From contig NC_015676.1 in NCBI RefSeq assembly GCF_000217995.1, positions 1,156,103 to 1,220,102 on the forward strand: a stretch of DNA of 64,000 nt, given 5' to 3'. The translations under genes and the position numbers were made by a program. Below the pieces are notes generated by a model. The model ran no database searches, was not told the origin of the DNA, and saw nothing but the letters and a program-made list of their open reading frames with translations. This document shows, piece by piece, positions 52,914 to 62,728 of the stretch (position 1 is its first letter; each line of letters starts with the position of its first letter). Source of the stretch: Methanosalsum zhilinae DSM 4017. Its GTDB lineage: Archaea; Halobacteriota; Methanosarcinia; Methanosarcinales; Methanosarcinaceae.

Positions 52914-54392
52914 TCAGGTATTGCCTATAAATTCATGAACAAGATCAAGAAGGTTCTTTACCGATCTTTCAGTATGGTCCCGAATCTGGTTAACCGTATT
53001 TATATCTGATACAAGGTCATCTTTTCCTGAACCAATACACCTAAGGACTTCATTCGAAGCAGGCCCCCCGGCAGCTTTTCTGCGATCTATATTAAGATGA
53101 GGATCCAGTGCTTCATGAACAATATCTTCGGTAAGGCCAAGGTCACTCATTTTTTTCTGCATTACAGAATAGGCAGCATCATCAATTATTTCAAGTGTTG
53201 GAACATGACCATCTTTTGCAATCATTCCAACGATCTGATGAGCGGTTCTGAATGGTATCCCTGAAACTCTGACCAGCGTATCAGCAAGCTCTGTTGCGGT
53301 TGTGAATCCATTTACCGACTGGAGCTCCATTGCTTCCTTATTGATCTTCATGGTGGAAATCATACCAGCCATTATTAATAGTGAAGTGGTTGTTGTTTCC
53401 ACACACTTCCAGATATTGGGTGTTGCTTCCTGAAGATCGCGATTGTAACTTAAGGGAAGTGATTTAGATATTGTGATAAGTGACATGAGTGAACCTGTTG
53501 CTACACCACACTTTCCCCTAATTAACTCCGCGGTATCAGGATTCTTTTTCTGAGGCATGATCGATGAAGTTGAAGCATACTGATCATCAAGTTCTATAAA
53601 ATTAAATTCTGAGGTTGACCAGAGAATAATCTCTTCAGCCATTTTGCTCAGATTAAGCATAATGTTGGTACATACGAAAGCGGCCTCGATCAAAAAATCC
53701 CGTGTACTTACAGCATCCATTGAATTTTCAACAATTCCCTCAAAACCCAGAAGTTCCCGAGTTCTGGACCGATCAATGTCGAATCCCGTTGATGCAAAAG
53801 CAGCCGCTCCCAGTGGGCACATATTAATTCTGGAGAATGCATCAAGTACACGTCCAAAATCTCTTTTCAGTGCTCCTGTATGAGCCAGAAGGTGATGAGC
53901 AAATGTAGTCGGCTGTGCATGCTGCAAATGAGTATATCCAGGCATGATAGTCTTCAGATTTTCAGATGCAGTAATCAACAGTGATTCTCTGAGTGTATTG
54001 ATTTCATCCATCAGGTCAAGGAGTTGATTTCTCAGGACCAGACGAATACATGTTGCTACCTCATCATTTCGGGATCTGCCTGAATGCATTCTTCCGCCAA
54101 TGTCTTCTCCAACCATATCTATTAACCTTGATTCCAGTGAGATATGGATATCTTCATAACTCCAGTCCAGCTTTTCAATTCCTTCATCCCTTATTTTTAA
54201 AAGAGACGAAAGTATAGACACACAATCCTCCTTTTTGATTATTTCCTGCTCATAGAGCATGATCGTGTGGGCCATATCCACCAGAATATCTGCGTCAAAT
54301 ATCCATGCATCATCTATCATTGATGAAGTAAATTTGTGAATCTTTTCATCCGGAGTTGATGAAAGTCTTCCTCGCCTTAAAATATCGCTCAT
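52914..54392 (-). CDS. argH: Argininosuccinate lyase
   Basis: The 492-residue enzyme splits argininosuccinate into arginine and fumarate, the last step of arginine synthesis. It has MHSGRSRNDEVAT, GYTHLQHAQPTTFAHHL and TSSIMPQKKNPDTAEL, the fumarase/lyase superfamily signature with the catalytic serine loop. Length is typical. GAGGT is 5 nt before the ATG. It appears monocistronic, with 131 nt to gatD downstream and a 300-nt AT-rich gap behind it. Confidence 0.96.
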   Translation of the reverse strand: MSDILRRGRLSSTPDEKIHKFTSSMIDDAWIFDADILVDMAHTIMLYEQEIIKKEDCVSILSSLLKIRDEGIEKLDWSYEDIHISLESRLIDMVGEDIGGRMHSGRSRNDEVATCIRLVLRNQLLDLMDEINTLRESLLITASENLKTIMPGYTHLQHAQPTTFAHHLLAHTGALKRDFGRVLDAFSRINMCPLGAAAFASTGFDIDRSRTRELLGFEGIVENSMDAVSTRDFLIEAAFVCTNIMLNLSKMAEEIILWSTSEFNFIELDDQYASTSSIMPQKKNPDTAELIRGKCGVATGSLMSLITISKSLPLSYNRDLQEATPNIWKCVETTTTSLLIMAGMISTMKINKEAMELQSVNGFTTATELADTLVRVSGIPFRTAHQIVGMIAKDGHVPTLEIIDDAAYSVMQKKMSDLGLTEDIVHEALDPHLNIDRRKAAGGPASNEVLRCIGSGKDDLVSDINTVNQIRDHTERSVKNLLDLVHEFIGNT

Positions 54393-54692
54393 TCAAAACC
54401 TCAATATAGTAAAATGAATATTATTGAATAACTTTACTGATTTTAAGATCTGATTTGTCAGTCATTGAAGAGTCAATCTGTAGTCATCACTGTACAAATC
54501 GATATTCACCGTATGTAAACAATACATTTAAAACTGTTGGAAAATAGAAACCATTAAATAGAAGCATCGATTCAAAAACGTTATGTATTCCATGCTTTGA
54601 AATATATCAGTAACAGTTATTCCAAATAACATAAATGCATTTTAAAAAAAGAAAAAGTGCAATTCTGATTGTGCATTAACATGCATTCTAGT
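54393..54692. other. 300-nt gap with no visible gene
   Basis: AT-rich intergenic DNA between argH and the rubrerythrin gene. I see only the argH promoter region and no conserved structure or ORF. Confidence 0.5.
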
Positions 54693-55241
54693 TCAGTTTA
54701 CATTTTTCAGCATATTAGAATGAAGGTCTAAGTGGTCGGTTTCGATCTCAATAAGTGCAGTAAAAAATTCTTTAATACGCGGTTCAACGGCTTCATCTGC
54801 AAATCTAGAATAGGAATCTATGGCCCTTCTTTCTCTTTCCCAGCCTTCTTTTGTATTTTCAATAGAATCCTTGCTGCATTCCAGTTTATCTATTTTTGGT
54901 ACTGCAATCTTGAGGAATTTGCATATTGCAGAAGCATGTTCAGCTTCAACTTTTTTCAAGGCCTTAAATTTAGCTAAATTGTATTCATCTTCCTTCGAAA
55001 CTGCCTCTTCCATTGCACAAATATAAAACCCGGCATTGCTAACTTCAAGTTCAAGTGCGGATTCCAGATTCTTCCTACTTGTTATACTAAGTTCTACCTC
55101 AAACTCTGCAGAGTCCCATCTATCAGCTTCTATAATATATTTTGTCATGGCTCCACAGAAAGGACATCTGTCTGGTTTATCTGTTCCTATATACGGGTCA
55201 CCGCATATTCTGCACCTGAATACCTGCACTTCATCGGTCAT
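54693..55241 (-). CDS. Reverse rubrerythrin (rubredoxin domain first)
   Basis: The 182-residue protein has an N-terminal rubredoxin-like zinc/iron knuckle, CRICGDPYIGTDKPDRCPFC, then a ferritin-like four-helix domain with iron ligands in ALELEVSNAG, KKVEAEHASA (E-x-x-H), RRAIDSYSRFADEA and EIETDHLDLH. This domain order is that of reverse rubrerythrins, which reduce peroxide in anaerobes with electrons from the Cys4 site. ATG 55241 is chosen because of GGGG 8 nt upstream; ATG 55283 in the same frame is possible. A (TATC)9 tract lies directly in front of 55283. Confidence 0.9.
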   Translation of the reverse strand: MTDEVQVFRCRICGDPYIGTDKPDRCPFCGAMTKYIIEADRWDSAEFEVELSITSRKNLESALELEVSNAGFYICAMEEAVSKEDEYNLAKFKALKKVEAEHASAICKFLKIAVPKIDKLECSKDSIENTKEGWERERRAIDSYSRFADEAVEPRIKEFFTALIEIETDHLDLHSNMLKNVN

Positions 55242-55283
55242 GTGTCCAGCCCCTTTATTGCTACGATCAATAAGTAAATCCAT

Positions 55284-55320
<37 letters not shown>

Positions 55321-55575
55321 CAAATTATCAATCTGTGTACATATCTAAATTATGACTTAATTTATTTATCCCAGATGGAATTTGTATTCTGTATATGGAA
55401 TTATCTCTTAATAAATAATGAGTTCCTTGGATTAACATGTTATCTTTTTCATACACAATCCACCAAATATCCAGCTTAAATACAATCTGAGCCGTCAATT
55501 GCTAATATAATAACAGTAATGTTTAAATCTGCGAAATATATCCATAAAACTTTTCTATAAAGGCATATGTGATAG

Positions 55576-55595
55576 ATCAAGATAAATATCTTGAT
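55576..55595. promoter_or_regulatory. 20-bp palindrome upstream of the dapL TATA box
   Basis: ATCAAGATA-AA-TATCTTGAT has two perfect 9-nt arms. It ends 3 nt before TTTTAAATA (55599-55607), the likely TATA box of the dapL gene, a position used by archaeal activators and repressors. The regulator is unknown. Confidence 0.5.
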
Positions 55596-55677
55596 AGATT
55601 TTAAATAATAAAAAAAAGATTCCTTAATCAAACTATCAACTTGCAATATATGTTATTTGTTAATTAATGGTGAAAAT

Positions 55678-56835
55678 ATGTACGCAGACAGAATAAACGC
55701 ATTACCAGCCTATCTATTTGCAACGATAGACGAAGCAAAATCAAAAATGGTCGAAAAAGGTGTGGATGTTATAGATCTGGGGGTAGGAGATCCGGATAAA
55801 CCAACACCCTCTCATATTGTAGAATCAATGTGTGAAGCAGTAAAAGATCCTCAAAATCACAAATACCCTTCCTACAGCGGCCTGATAGAGTTCAGGAAAG
55901 CTGCAGCAAAATGGCTTAAAGATACCAGAAATATCAATGTGGATCCTGCAACTGAAACCCTTACAATGATTGGATCAAAAGAAGGCGTGGCACATATTCC
56001 ACTTGCATTTATTAATCCAGGTGATGTTGCACTTGTTCCGGATCCTGCATATCCGGTATATAAGATCGGAACACAGTTTGCAGGTGGGAAACCACATATT
56101 ATGCCTCTGCTGGAAGAAAACGGCTTTTTGCCAGATCTTGATTCAATTCCTCAGGACATAATTGCAAAAAGCAAGCTCATGTTTCTGAATTATCCAAATA
56201 ATCCAACCTCTGCAACAGCAACCGTGGATTTCTTTAAAGAGGTCGTGGATTTTGCAGAAGATAACAATATTGTCATAGTTCATGATAATGCATATTCTGA
56301 TATTGTTTTTGATGGATATAAGTCTCCAAGCTTTCTGGAAATCGATGGAGCCATGGATGTAGGAATTGAACTATATTCCCTATCCAAAACATATAATATG
56401 ACAGGCTGGCGCCTCGCATTTGCCGCAGGAAACAGTGAAATAATCAATGGTCTTGGAAAGGTTAAATCCAATATTGATTCTGGTGCATTCGATGCCATAC
56501 AGAAAGCTGGGATAACTGCACTTGCCAGTTCACAGCAGTGTGTTGAAGATATGAACAAAACATATACAAGCAGGCGGGATACACTGTTGAAGGGCCTGAA
56601 AGAGATGGGTCTAGAAGTAAAACCACCAAAAGCAACATTCTATGTATGGGCACCGGTACCTGAAAAGTATAAATCAATTGAATTTTCAAAGCTACTGCTT
56701 GAGGAAGCAGGCATTGTAGCAACTCCTGGTGTTGGATTTGGAGAATATGGTGAAGGCTATATCAGATTCGCACTTACTCGCTCTGTTGATAGAATAAGTG
56801 AAGCTGTTGAAAGAATGGGAAAACTCGAGATCTAA
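55678..56835 (+). CDS. dapL: LL-diaminopimelate aminotransferase (DapL-like)
   Basis: The 385-residue PLP aminotransferase converts tetrahydrodipicolinate to LL-diaminopimelate, a short route to lysine in methanogens. Marks are [39 protein letters not shown] and [19 protein letters not shown] with the PLP lysine. The protein has the length and sequence character of the archaeal DapL2 branch; another class I aminotransferase such as an aspartate aminotransferase is the alternative. ATG 55678 has GGTGA 4 nt upstream. Divergent from the rubrerythrin gene over a 394-nt region. Confidence 0.85.
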   Translation: MYADRINALPAYLFATIDEAKSKMVEKGVDVIDLGVGDPDKPTPSHIVESMCEAVKDPQNHKYPSYSGLIEFRKAAAKWLKDTRNINVDPATETLTMIGSKEGVAHIPLAFINPGDVALVPDPAYPVYKIGTQFAGGKPHIMPLLEENGFLPDLDSIPQDIIAKSKLMFLNYPNNPTSATATVDFFKEVVDFAEDNNIVIVHDNAYSDIVFDGYKSPSFLEIDGAMDVGIELYSLSKTYNMTGWRLAFAAGNSEIINGLGKVKSNIDSGAFDAIQKAGITALASSQQCVEDMNKTYTSRRDTLLKGLKEMGLEVKPPKATFYVWAPVPEKYKSIEFSKLLLEEAGIVATPGVGFGEYGEGYIRFALTRSVDRISEAVERMGKLEI

Positions 56836-56867
56836 GGATGAAGTCCATATAATGAGATCCCATCCTT
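56834..56867 (+). terminator. Possible terminator after dapL
   Basis: AAGGATG (56834-56840) pairs with CATCCTT (56861-56867) across a 20-nt loop, and TTTCTTATTTTATTTTT follows. It lies in the 60-nt space between the convergent dapL and aroC genes. Confidence 0.45.
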
Positions 56868-56894
56868 TGATATTTCTTATTTTATTTTTCTGGA

Positions 56895-57995
56895 CTATTT
56901 TTTAAGAAGACTGACACTACTTATTGAACCGTTCTGCATCATGTGATCCACCAGAACAAGAGCCATCATAGATTCTGCTACTGGTACCAGCCTTGGAGGA
57001 ATTGTAGGATCATGTCTTCCTTTTATTGATATGCCAGTATTCTTCATCGATTCCATATCAACCGTCTTCTGTTCTTTTGAGATTGAAGGAGTGGGTTTGA
57101 CCGCCATTTTACATGTAATTGGCATACCTGTGGAAATTCCACCTATAATTCCTCCTGCATTGTTAGTTTCCATAAAAACATTTTCATCCCGCAGGCTTAT
57201 TGCATCATTCATCTGACTTCCCTTCATTCGAGAACATTCAAAACCTGCTCCAAACTCAACACCTTTTACAGCTCCTATACTCATCATAGCCTTTGCAATA
57301 TCTGCATCCAGTTTATCGAAAACTGGTTCACCAATACCTGGTGGCACTCCACGAGCTATAACCTCTACTACTCCCCCGATGCTATCACCTTCTTTTCGGG
57401 CAGAATCTACAGCGGCCTGCATCCGGTCTGCCGCATCAATATCTGCACATCTTACAGGGGTTTTTTCAAGATTTTCAACTATTTCATCAAAATCCATGGC
57501 TTTTGCTCGAATTCCTCCAAGCTCAATTACATGGGCAACTATCTCTATATCATATCGCAACAACAGCTTTTTTGCAATCGCTCCGGCAGCCACCCTGCTC
57601 ACGGTTTCCCTTGCTGATGAGCGACCCCCTCCACGATAATCCCGGATTCCATATTTAGCCTGATACGGATAATCTGCATGCCCGGGTCTGGGTGTATTTT
57701 TCATATATTCATAAGAACTTGAATCCGCATCCTGGTTCCAGACAAGCATTGAAATCGGTGTTCCGGTTGTTATACCATTGAATATACCAGATAATATTTC
57801 TACTGAATCCTTTTCGGCCCTCGAAGTGGACATTCTGCTCTGACCCGGCTTTCTTCTGTTAAGTTCTTTTTGGATTTCATCCGGGACTATGGGAAATCCT
57901 GCAGGTACGCCATCCACAACAACACCTACCCCTCTTCCATGAGATTCTCCCCATGTAGTTATCCTAAATATTTTACCAAATGTACTTCCAGACAT
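56895..57995 (-). CDS. aroC: Chorismate synthase
   Basis: The 366-residue FMN-dependent enzyme makes chorismate from EPSP, the last shared step to aromatic amino acids. It has [21 protein letters not shown] at the start, [41 protein letters not shown], and a C-terminal [22 protein letters not shown]. The length is standard. AAGGAT precedes the ATG. An (ATT)8 tract lies 45 nt upstream. Convergent with dapL. Confidence 0.97.
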   Translation of the reverse strand: MSGSTFGKIFRITTWGESHGRGVGVVVDGVPAGFPIVPDEIQKELNRRKPGQSRMSTSRAEKDSVEILSGIFNGITTGTPISMLVWNQDADSSSYEYMKNTPRPGHADYPYQAKYGIRDYRGGGRSSARETVSRVAAGAIAKKLLLRYDIEIVAHVIELGGIRAKAMDFDEIVENLEKTPVRCADIDAADRMQAAVDSARKEGDSIGGVVEVIARGVPPGIGEPVFDKLDADIAKAMMSIGAVKGVEFGAGFECSRMKGSQMNDAISLRDENVFMETNNAGGIIGGISTGMPITCKMAVKPTPSISKEQKTVDMESMKNTGISIKGRHDPTIPPRLVPVAESMMALVLVDHMMQNGSISSVSLLKK

Positions 57996-58039
57996 AATAT
58001 GAAAAATCCTTTTAATTGTATTTTACTATTTTCTTGATC

Positions 58040-58063
58040 ATTATTATTATTATTATTATTATT
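58040..58063. repeat. (ATT)8 repeat upstream of aroC
   Basis: Eight ATT units on the plus strand lie 45-68 nt before the aroC start, in the 286-nt region that also holds the cooC promoter. The tract could be part of the aroC TATA region. I see nothing else in the gap. Confidence 0.85.
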
Positions 58064-58281
58064 ATAACATTTAATGTAGTGCTTTAAAGTTGTCATTCTT
58101 TAATTGTTTTTCAGAATAGAATCTTAAATTTAGAGAGTAGGTATGTTTTTAGAGAATATAAGTATGATTAGTGATATAATCAATATATTAATCCAAAACA
58201 GGGTTGAACAATTACCAGATTGTGCAGATAAATAAGATATATAGTGTTTTGATACACATATTCAATTAACAGAGGACTAAA

Positions 58282-59043
58282 ATGTTCAAAATTGCAGTTA
58301 CAGGAAAAGGCGGGGTTGGAAAAACCACACTTGCAGGCACATTATCAAGGATGTTTGCTAGAGACAGCTACGATTCACTGGCAATCGATGCAGATTCAGA
58401 TATGAACCTTGCATCTTCAATCGGAATCAAGAATCCTCCAAAGCCTCTTACTGAATATAAAAACCTCATTGAAGAAAGAACGGGCGAGATTGGAGGTGTT
58501 TTTAAATACAATCCAAAAGTGGATGATGTTGTTGAAAGATTTGGTGTAATCGGACCAGATGGCGTTAAAATGCTTATTATGGGAACAGTTGAGCGTGGAG
58601 GAAGCGGATGTATGTGTCCTGCATCGTCTTTTTTGCGTGCTTTTCTCAGGCATGTAATCCTTAAAGAAAATACAGCTGTAATTCTGGATATGGAAGCAGG
58701 AATAGAGCATCTTGGAAGAGGAACCACACGTGGAATTGACCTTATGATAATTGTGGTTGAACCCGGAATGAGATCTATAGAAACTGCATCCAGAATTAAA
58801 AAATTATCTCAGGATATTGGAATAAAAAATATTGCAGCTGTTGTGAATAAAGGTCCATCGAAATCAGTTAAGCCCTATCTTGACAAGTTTGAAATACCGC
58901 TTCTTGGTGAAATCCCATATGACCCACAGATGGTTAATGCAGACCTTGAAGGGCTGGCACCTATAGACTACGGAGGAGAATCAGTTAATGCAATAGAAAA
59001 TATAAAAGACCAGGTCCTGAAAATGATCAAGCATTCCAAATGA
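58282..59043 (+). CDS. cooC: CooC-type nickel insertion ATPase
   Basis: The 253-residue ATPase belongs to the CooC/MinD group that inserts nickel into carbon monoxide dehydrogenase. GKGGVGKTTLAG (residues 8-19) is the deviant Walker A with its signature lysine. CMC (Cys110 and Cys112) in GGSGCMCPAS is the nickel- or zinc-binding CXC dimer-interface motif. LDMEAGIEHLGRG matches Walker B. GAGG lies 7 nt before the ATG. No CODH genes flank it, so it either serves an acs/cdh operon elsewhere or another nickel enzyme. The TctA-like gene behind it is convergent. Confidence 0.9.
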   Translation: MFKIAVTGKGGVGKTTLAGTLSRMFARDSYDSLAIDADSDMNLASSIGIKNPPKPLTEYKNLIEERTGEIGGVFKYNPKVDDVVERFGVIGPDGVKMLIMGTVERGGSGCMCPASSFLRAFLRHVILKENTAVILDMEAGIEHLGRGTTRGIDLMIIVVEPGMRSIETASRIKKLSQDIGIKNIAAVVNKGPSKSVKPYLDKFEIPLLGEIPYDPQMVNADLEGLAPIDYGGESVNAIENIKDQVLKMIKHSK

Positions 59044-59092
59044 TCCTTCTGTCATTATATGACCATATATGACCATTCAATATAATAATAAA

Positions 59093-60436
59093 TCAAATGA
59101 AATAAATGATTACTGGTACCATTATTACTCCCATTGAATGTGATCTTCTTATGTTCATAAAAGGTGCCAGCATACCAACTGAAGTTGAGATAAGAAATAT
59201 AACCAGTCCAAAAGTCCCCGTTGACAAAAAAACTATCATTAAGAGCGCTATGAGGACCCCCTGACATAACCTCAGATAATTAAGTTTACTCAGTAAGCTA
59301 TGAATGTTGTCCCCTATAATTATTGTTGAAATATAGGACAATATAGATGCAAATAGGATAACTCCGACAAAAAGTGTAATTGAGAATTTACCCAGCATAC
59401 TGATATCAAGAAGCTCATCAAAAGCCACCATTGCTCCGCTTCTTGCTCTTTCAATGATAATCAGAGCAAATAATCCAAATATTGAATTTGAGGTATTTAC
59501 ACCAGAAACAGAAACAAGGAATTCTTTTGAACTTTCACTTTCTTTTTCATCAAATTCACCGTATCTTTCAAAATTCTCCTTAATGCATAATCTTGCAATA
59601 ATCGCCGCAACCGATGATGAGATTCCAGGAATCCAGGCAACAAATGAACCTGCAGAACTTCCTGCAACAATTCCTCTTAATATTCTTTTTCTTGAAAGGG
59701 ATATACCTTTATTTATCTGTGAAGGAATACTGGAACCTGATAACATACTTACTATAAGCTGGGATGAGCCAAAAAGACCGCTCAAAAGAGGAAGAAGAAT
59801 TGAAGAATTAAAAACATCAAGCGCAGGATCTATAAAATGTTCAAGTTGAAATGAGAAATATCCAAGAAACCCTGAAAGTAAAAACAGCATCAATGCATAA
59901 AATTTAAACTTAAAGTGTGCAAATGATCCCTGACCGGATATATACTCTCCATTTTCTGAAGATATCATAAGACAAGCAATCAAAATTAAAAGCCATCCCA
60001 TATATTCCTGAATAAATGGATACATATTGTCAAACAGAATTATAAGCGGGAATAACAGAAACATGGAAAAAACAACTGCTCCTGCACTTCCCAGTGCAGA
60101 CAGCCTTACAGCTTCGGGACCGTTTCCTTCAAGTAACAGTTTGTGTCCTGGGAGAACAGCCAGTGCTGTGCTGGAATCTGGTGCTCCTAAGAACACCGAT
60201 GGAATGATGTCATGAAAAGAGTGTGACACTGAGTTTGAAAGGATCATTACAGCAATATAAAATGGGTAGAAACCGTATCCTTCCATCATTGATGCACCTG
60301 CAGCAAGAAGAAGGGCAAAGTTGTTGGTGTGAATTCCTGGTGTAAGACCTGAAAAAATTCCAAGTGTAAACCCGGCAAATATTGATAAAAAAAAGAGGAA
60401 GTATGAAAAATCTCCTGTCAGTACAAAATCATGCAT
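59093..60436 (-). CDS. DUF112/TctA-like membrane permease
   Basis: The 447-residue protein has about ten to twelve hydrophobic helices. LGIFSGLTPGIHTNNFALLL near the start and IVAGSSAGSFVAWIPGISSSVAAI in the middle are the repeated Gly/Pro motifs of the tripartite tricarboxylate transporter TctA family. Archaeal members stand alone without TctB or TctC, as here. The substrate is unknown, possibly an organic anion. A modest AGAAAGG ribosome site precedes the ATG. Convergent with cooC. Confidence 0.82.
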   Translation of the reverse strand: MHDFVLTGDFSYFLFFLSIFAGFTLGIFSGLTPGIHTNNFALLLAAGASMMEGYGFYPFYIAVMILSNSVSHSFHDIIPSVFLGAPDSSTALAVLPGHKLLLEGNGPEAVRLSALGSAGAVVFSMFLLFPLIILFDNMYPFIQEYMGWLLILIACLMISSENGEYISGQGSFAHFKFKFYALMLFLLSGFLGYFSFQLEHFIDPALDVFNSSILLPLLSGLFGSSQLIVSMLSGSSIPSQINKGISLSRKRILRGIVAGSSAGSFVAWIPGISSSVAAIIARLCIKENFERYGEFDEKESESSKEFLVSVSGVNTSNSIFGLFALIIIERARSGAMVAFDELLDISMLGKFSITLFVGVILFASILSYISTIIIGDNIHSLLSKLNYLRLCQGVLIALLMIVFLSTGTFGLVIFLISTSVGMLAPFMNIRRSHSMGVIMVPVIIYFI

Positions 60437-60693
60437 AACCTTTCTTTCCTTAAATTAATCATCACTCTTTTTAATTGGTGAAATCCACCTTCCTAGCCGT
60501 GCCGCACAATCTATTCATTTTTTGTATGATCAATAAATAATCTTATAGATAATTAAATTTAGATTATAGTAAATTATTTTTTATATGTGACATATAGATG
60601 CATTTTATTATTAATAAATATTTACAATGTTGGACTGCTTTTCAATAAATAATATATATCATAATACATTTCGATGTGTTAGAGATATCAGAT

Positions 60694-61614
60694 ATGAGCA
60701 GTAAATGCACAAAATGCAATCAGAGATCTGTAATTTTTCAAAAATATTCAGGAATGCGTCTCTGCAGGAAACACTTCATTGAAGATGTGGAAAGAAAAAT
60801 TAAGCTTACAATAAGAAAGGAAGCAAATATAGCAAAAAATGATACTATAGCTGTGGCTCTTAGTGGAGGAAAAGACAGCAGTGTTCTCCTTTATGTCCTT
60901 CATAAGACATTAAAAGAGAGGCCAGATATCAGAATCGTGGCAATTACAGTCGATGAAGGGATAGAAGGATATCGTTCCCATACAGTTCAAAGCGCAGCAA
61001 TACTTGCTCAAAATATGGGAATTGAGCATATTGTAGTTTCGTTTGAACAGGAATTTGGAAAAAGTCTTGATGAGCTGATATCAGGTGAACGGGTGCAGGG
61101 AGCATGTACATACTGTGGGGTTTTGCGAAAATCACTGCTAAATAGGATTGCACGTAATATAGGAGCAACAAAACTTGCTACAGGGCACAACCTTGATGAT
61201 GAAGCACAAACCATCTTTCTAAATCATATTCGTGGAGATGTAGAAAGGCTTGTAAGACTTGCACCAACAAGAGAACTTGATGGACTAATATTAAGATCCA
61301 AACCTTTAAGGAAAATCCCTGAAAAAGAGGTAGCTCTTTACGCGTTTTTGAACGACCTGCCTGTGGATTATAGTGAATGTCCATATGCTGGTGAAGCTAT
61401 GAGAGGAGAAGTAAGAGATGTTCTTAATGATCTTGAAGTGAATCATCCAGGCACTAAATACTCAATTCTTAGTGGTTTTGATAAAATGGTACAGATTCTT
61501 GCAAAAGAATATACTCAAACCAATATGTCTGGATGCCAGATATGCGGAGAGCCCTGTAATTCCAATACCTGTCAGGCCTGTAAAATACTTGGAAGAAATA
61601 TAATCGAATATTGA
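60694..61614 (+). CDS. ncsA: tRNA 2-thiouridine synthetase, TtuA/Ncs6 family
   Basis: The 306-residue enzyme activates and thiolates wobble (or T-loop) uridine in tRNA. It has an N-terminal zinc site CTKCNQRSV...LCRKH, the PP-loop ALSGGKDSSVLLY, a catalytic/Fe-S pair ACTYCGVLRK, TGHNLDDEAQT, a further cysteine in YSECPYAGE, and a second zinc site CQICGEPCNSNTCQAC at the C-terminus. This layout is that of archaeal NcsA/TtuA. The sulfur source is often a ubiquitin-like SAMP. The ATG at 60694 is chosen over an in-frame GTG at 60676. The gene stands alone. Confidence 0.92.
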   Translation: MSSKCTKCNQRSVIFQKYSGMRLCRKHFIEDVERKIKLTIRKEANIAKNDTIAVALSGGKDSSVLLYVLHKTLKERPDIRIVAITVDEGIEGYRSHTVQSAAILAQNMGIEHIVVSFEQEFGKSLDELISGERVQGACTYCGVLRKSLLNRIARNIGATKLATGHNLDDEAQTIFLNHIRGDVERLVRLAPTRELDGLILRSKPLRKIPEKEVALYAFLNDLPVDYSECPYAGEAMRGEVRDVLNDLEVNHPGTKYSILSGFDKMVQILAKEYTQTNMSGCQICGEPCNSNTCQACKILGRNIIEY

Positions 61615-61649
61615 AATATCAGGCCAAATATAATTTCAGGCAATCAAAT

Positions 61650-62582
61650 TCATTCATCATAATAGTTTCTGTCACTGTAACTTAGAAGATCACGGGGATC
61701 ATAGACCACTCTGCCATTTTTGATAAAATACAGAAACGTCCACCATATAGCAGTTAGTGGAGGAATTACAGCAATTGAGAGAACAAAACTGATAATACCC
61801 CATAACATTGCCAGTGGATCTATCTGTCCAAATACCTCACCAATAACACTCATTGATATTGATATCAAGACCAGTACTAACCAGATAACCATAACCGCGA
61901 TCTTATTAGTCATAAAGAATTTGAATGCAGCCTTCAAACTGCTAATAGGATCCATTCGATCAATAACAAGTATGTATTCTCCCATTACCAGAGTAACATT
62001 GATTATTATCGCATAAATGATCCAGATAAACAGACCACTGATTAAAAGGTATGCGTTTTCAATGAAAAATAAAGGATCGGCAATAAAAGCTGTAAGATCT
62101 CCAATGGCCCTCATTCCCGGTATGATAAAAATGATCCCGGCCAGCATAATCAGTGAAATGAGTACATTTAACAGAAAAAGATTAATCACATGTTCTCTTC
62201 CTGACCTTGACATTTCACCAAGACCTGTATTTCCGGTCTCGGCTACCTGCCTTATCATACCAATTGCACCAGCCGTAAAGTAAGCCTGAATAAAATAAAC
62301 TATTAAAATGGTAACTACAAGGCCTGCAATGAACAGAAGAAGATAATCCGATAAAAACGTAACAGCCATCTCAAGAAAACTTTCTGGAGACATTGTTGCA
62401 ATATATTCAGGACTAAGATGGGTTATAGATGGTATAATGACCAGTAAACTAAACAAAACAAGATAAGTAATTCCAATTACAGCACTTATGAAAGTCATCA
62501 GGATGAAAGGTATAGAAATCACTAAGTTTCTGGACCATGCTGAAAAACCTTTGTTGAGAACCGTCACAATATCGTCTGTCAT
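61650..62582 (-). CDS. Polytopic membrane protein (DUF7847-like)
   Basis: The 310-residue protein has six long hydrophobic segments. It starts MTDDIVTVLNKGFSAWSRNL, then has the loop RQVAETGNTGLGEMSRSGREH, and YILVIDRMDPISSLKAAFKFFMTN, features of the archaeal family related to glycerophosphodiester-phosphodiesterase membrane domains (DUF7847/DUF4013 group). A role in membrane organisation or export is possible, but the function is unknown. GGAT lies 4-5 nt before the ATG. It reads toward the tRNA thiolase, convergent. Confidence 0.75.
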   Translation of the reverse strand: MTDDIVTVLNKGFSAWSRNLVISIPFILMTFISAVIGITYLVLFSLLVIIPSITHLSPEYIATMSPESFLEMAVTFLSDYLLLFIAGLVVTILIVYFIQAYFTAGAIGMIRQVAETGNTGLGEMSRSGREHVINLFLLNVLISLIMLAGIIFIIPGMRAIGDLTAFIADPLFFIENAYLLISGLFIWIIYAIIINVTLVMGEYILVIDRMDPISSLKAAFKFFMTNKIAVMVIWLVLVLISISMSVIGEVFGQIDPLAMLWGIISFVLSIAVIPPLTAIWWTFLYFIKNGRVVYDPRDLLSYSDRNYYDE

Positions 62583-62728
62583 CCTAATCCCTTATAAGGT
62601 TATATTTATAAATAAATTGATAAAATCCATTATGTAGAAAAATTTTATGTTTTTCTTTCTTGAAATTTTTGTTTTTATTTAAAATATAAAAATAATCCGC
62701 CAAAAATAAAGGCGGATTAAAACTTAAT

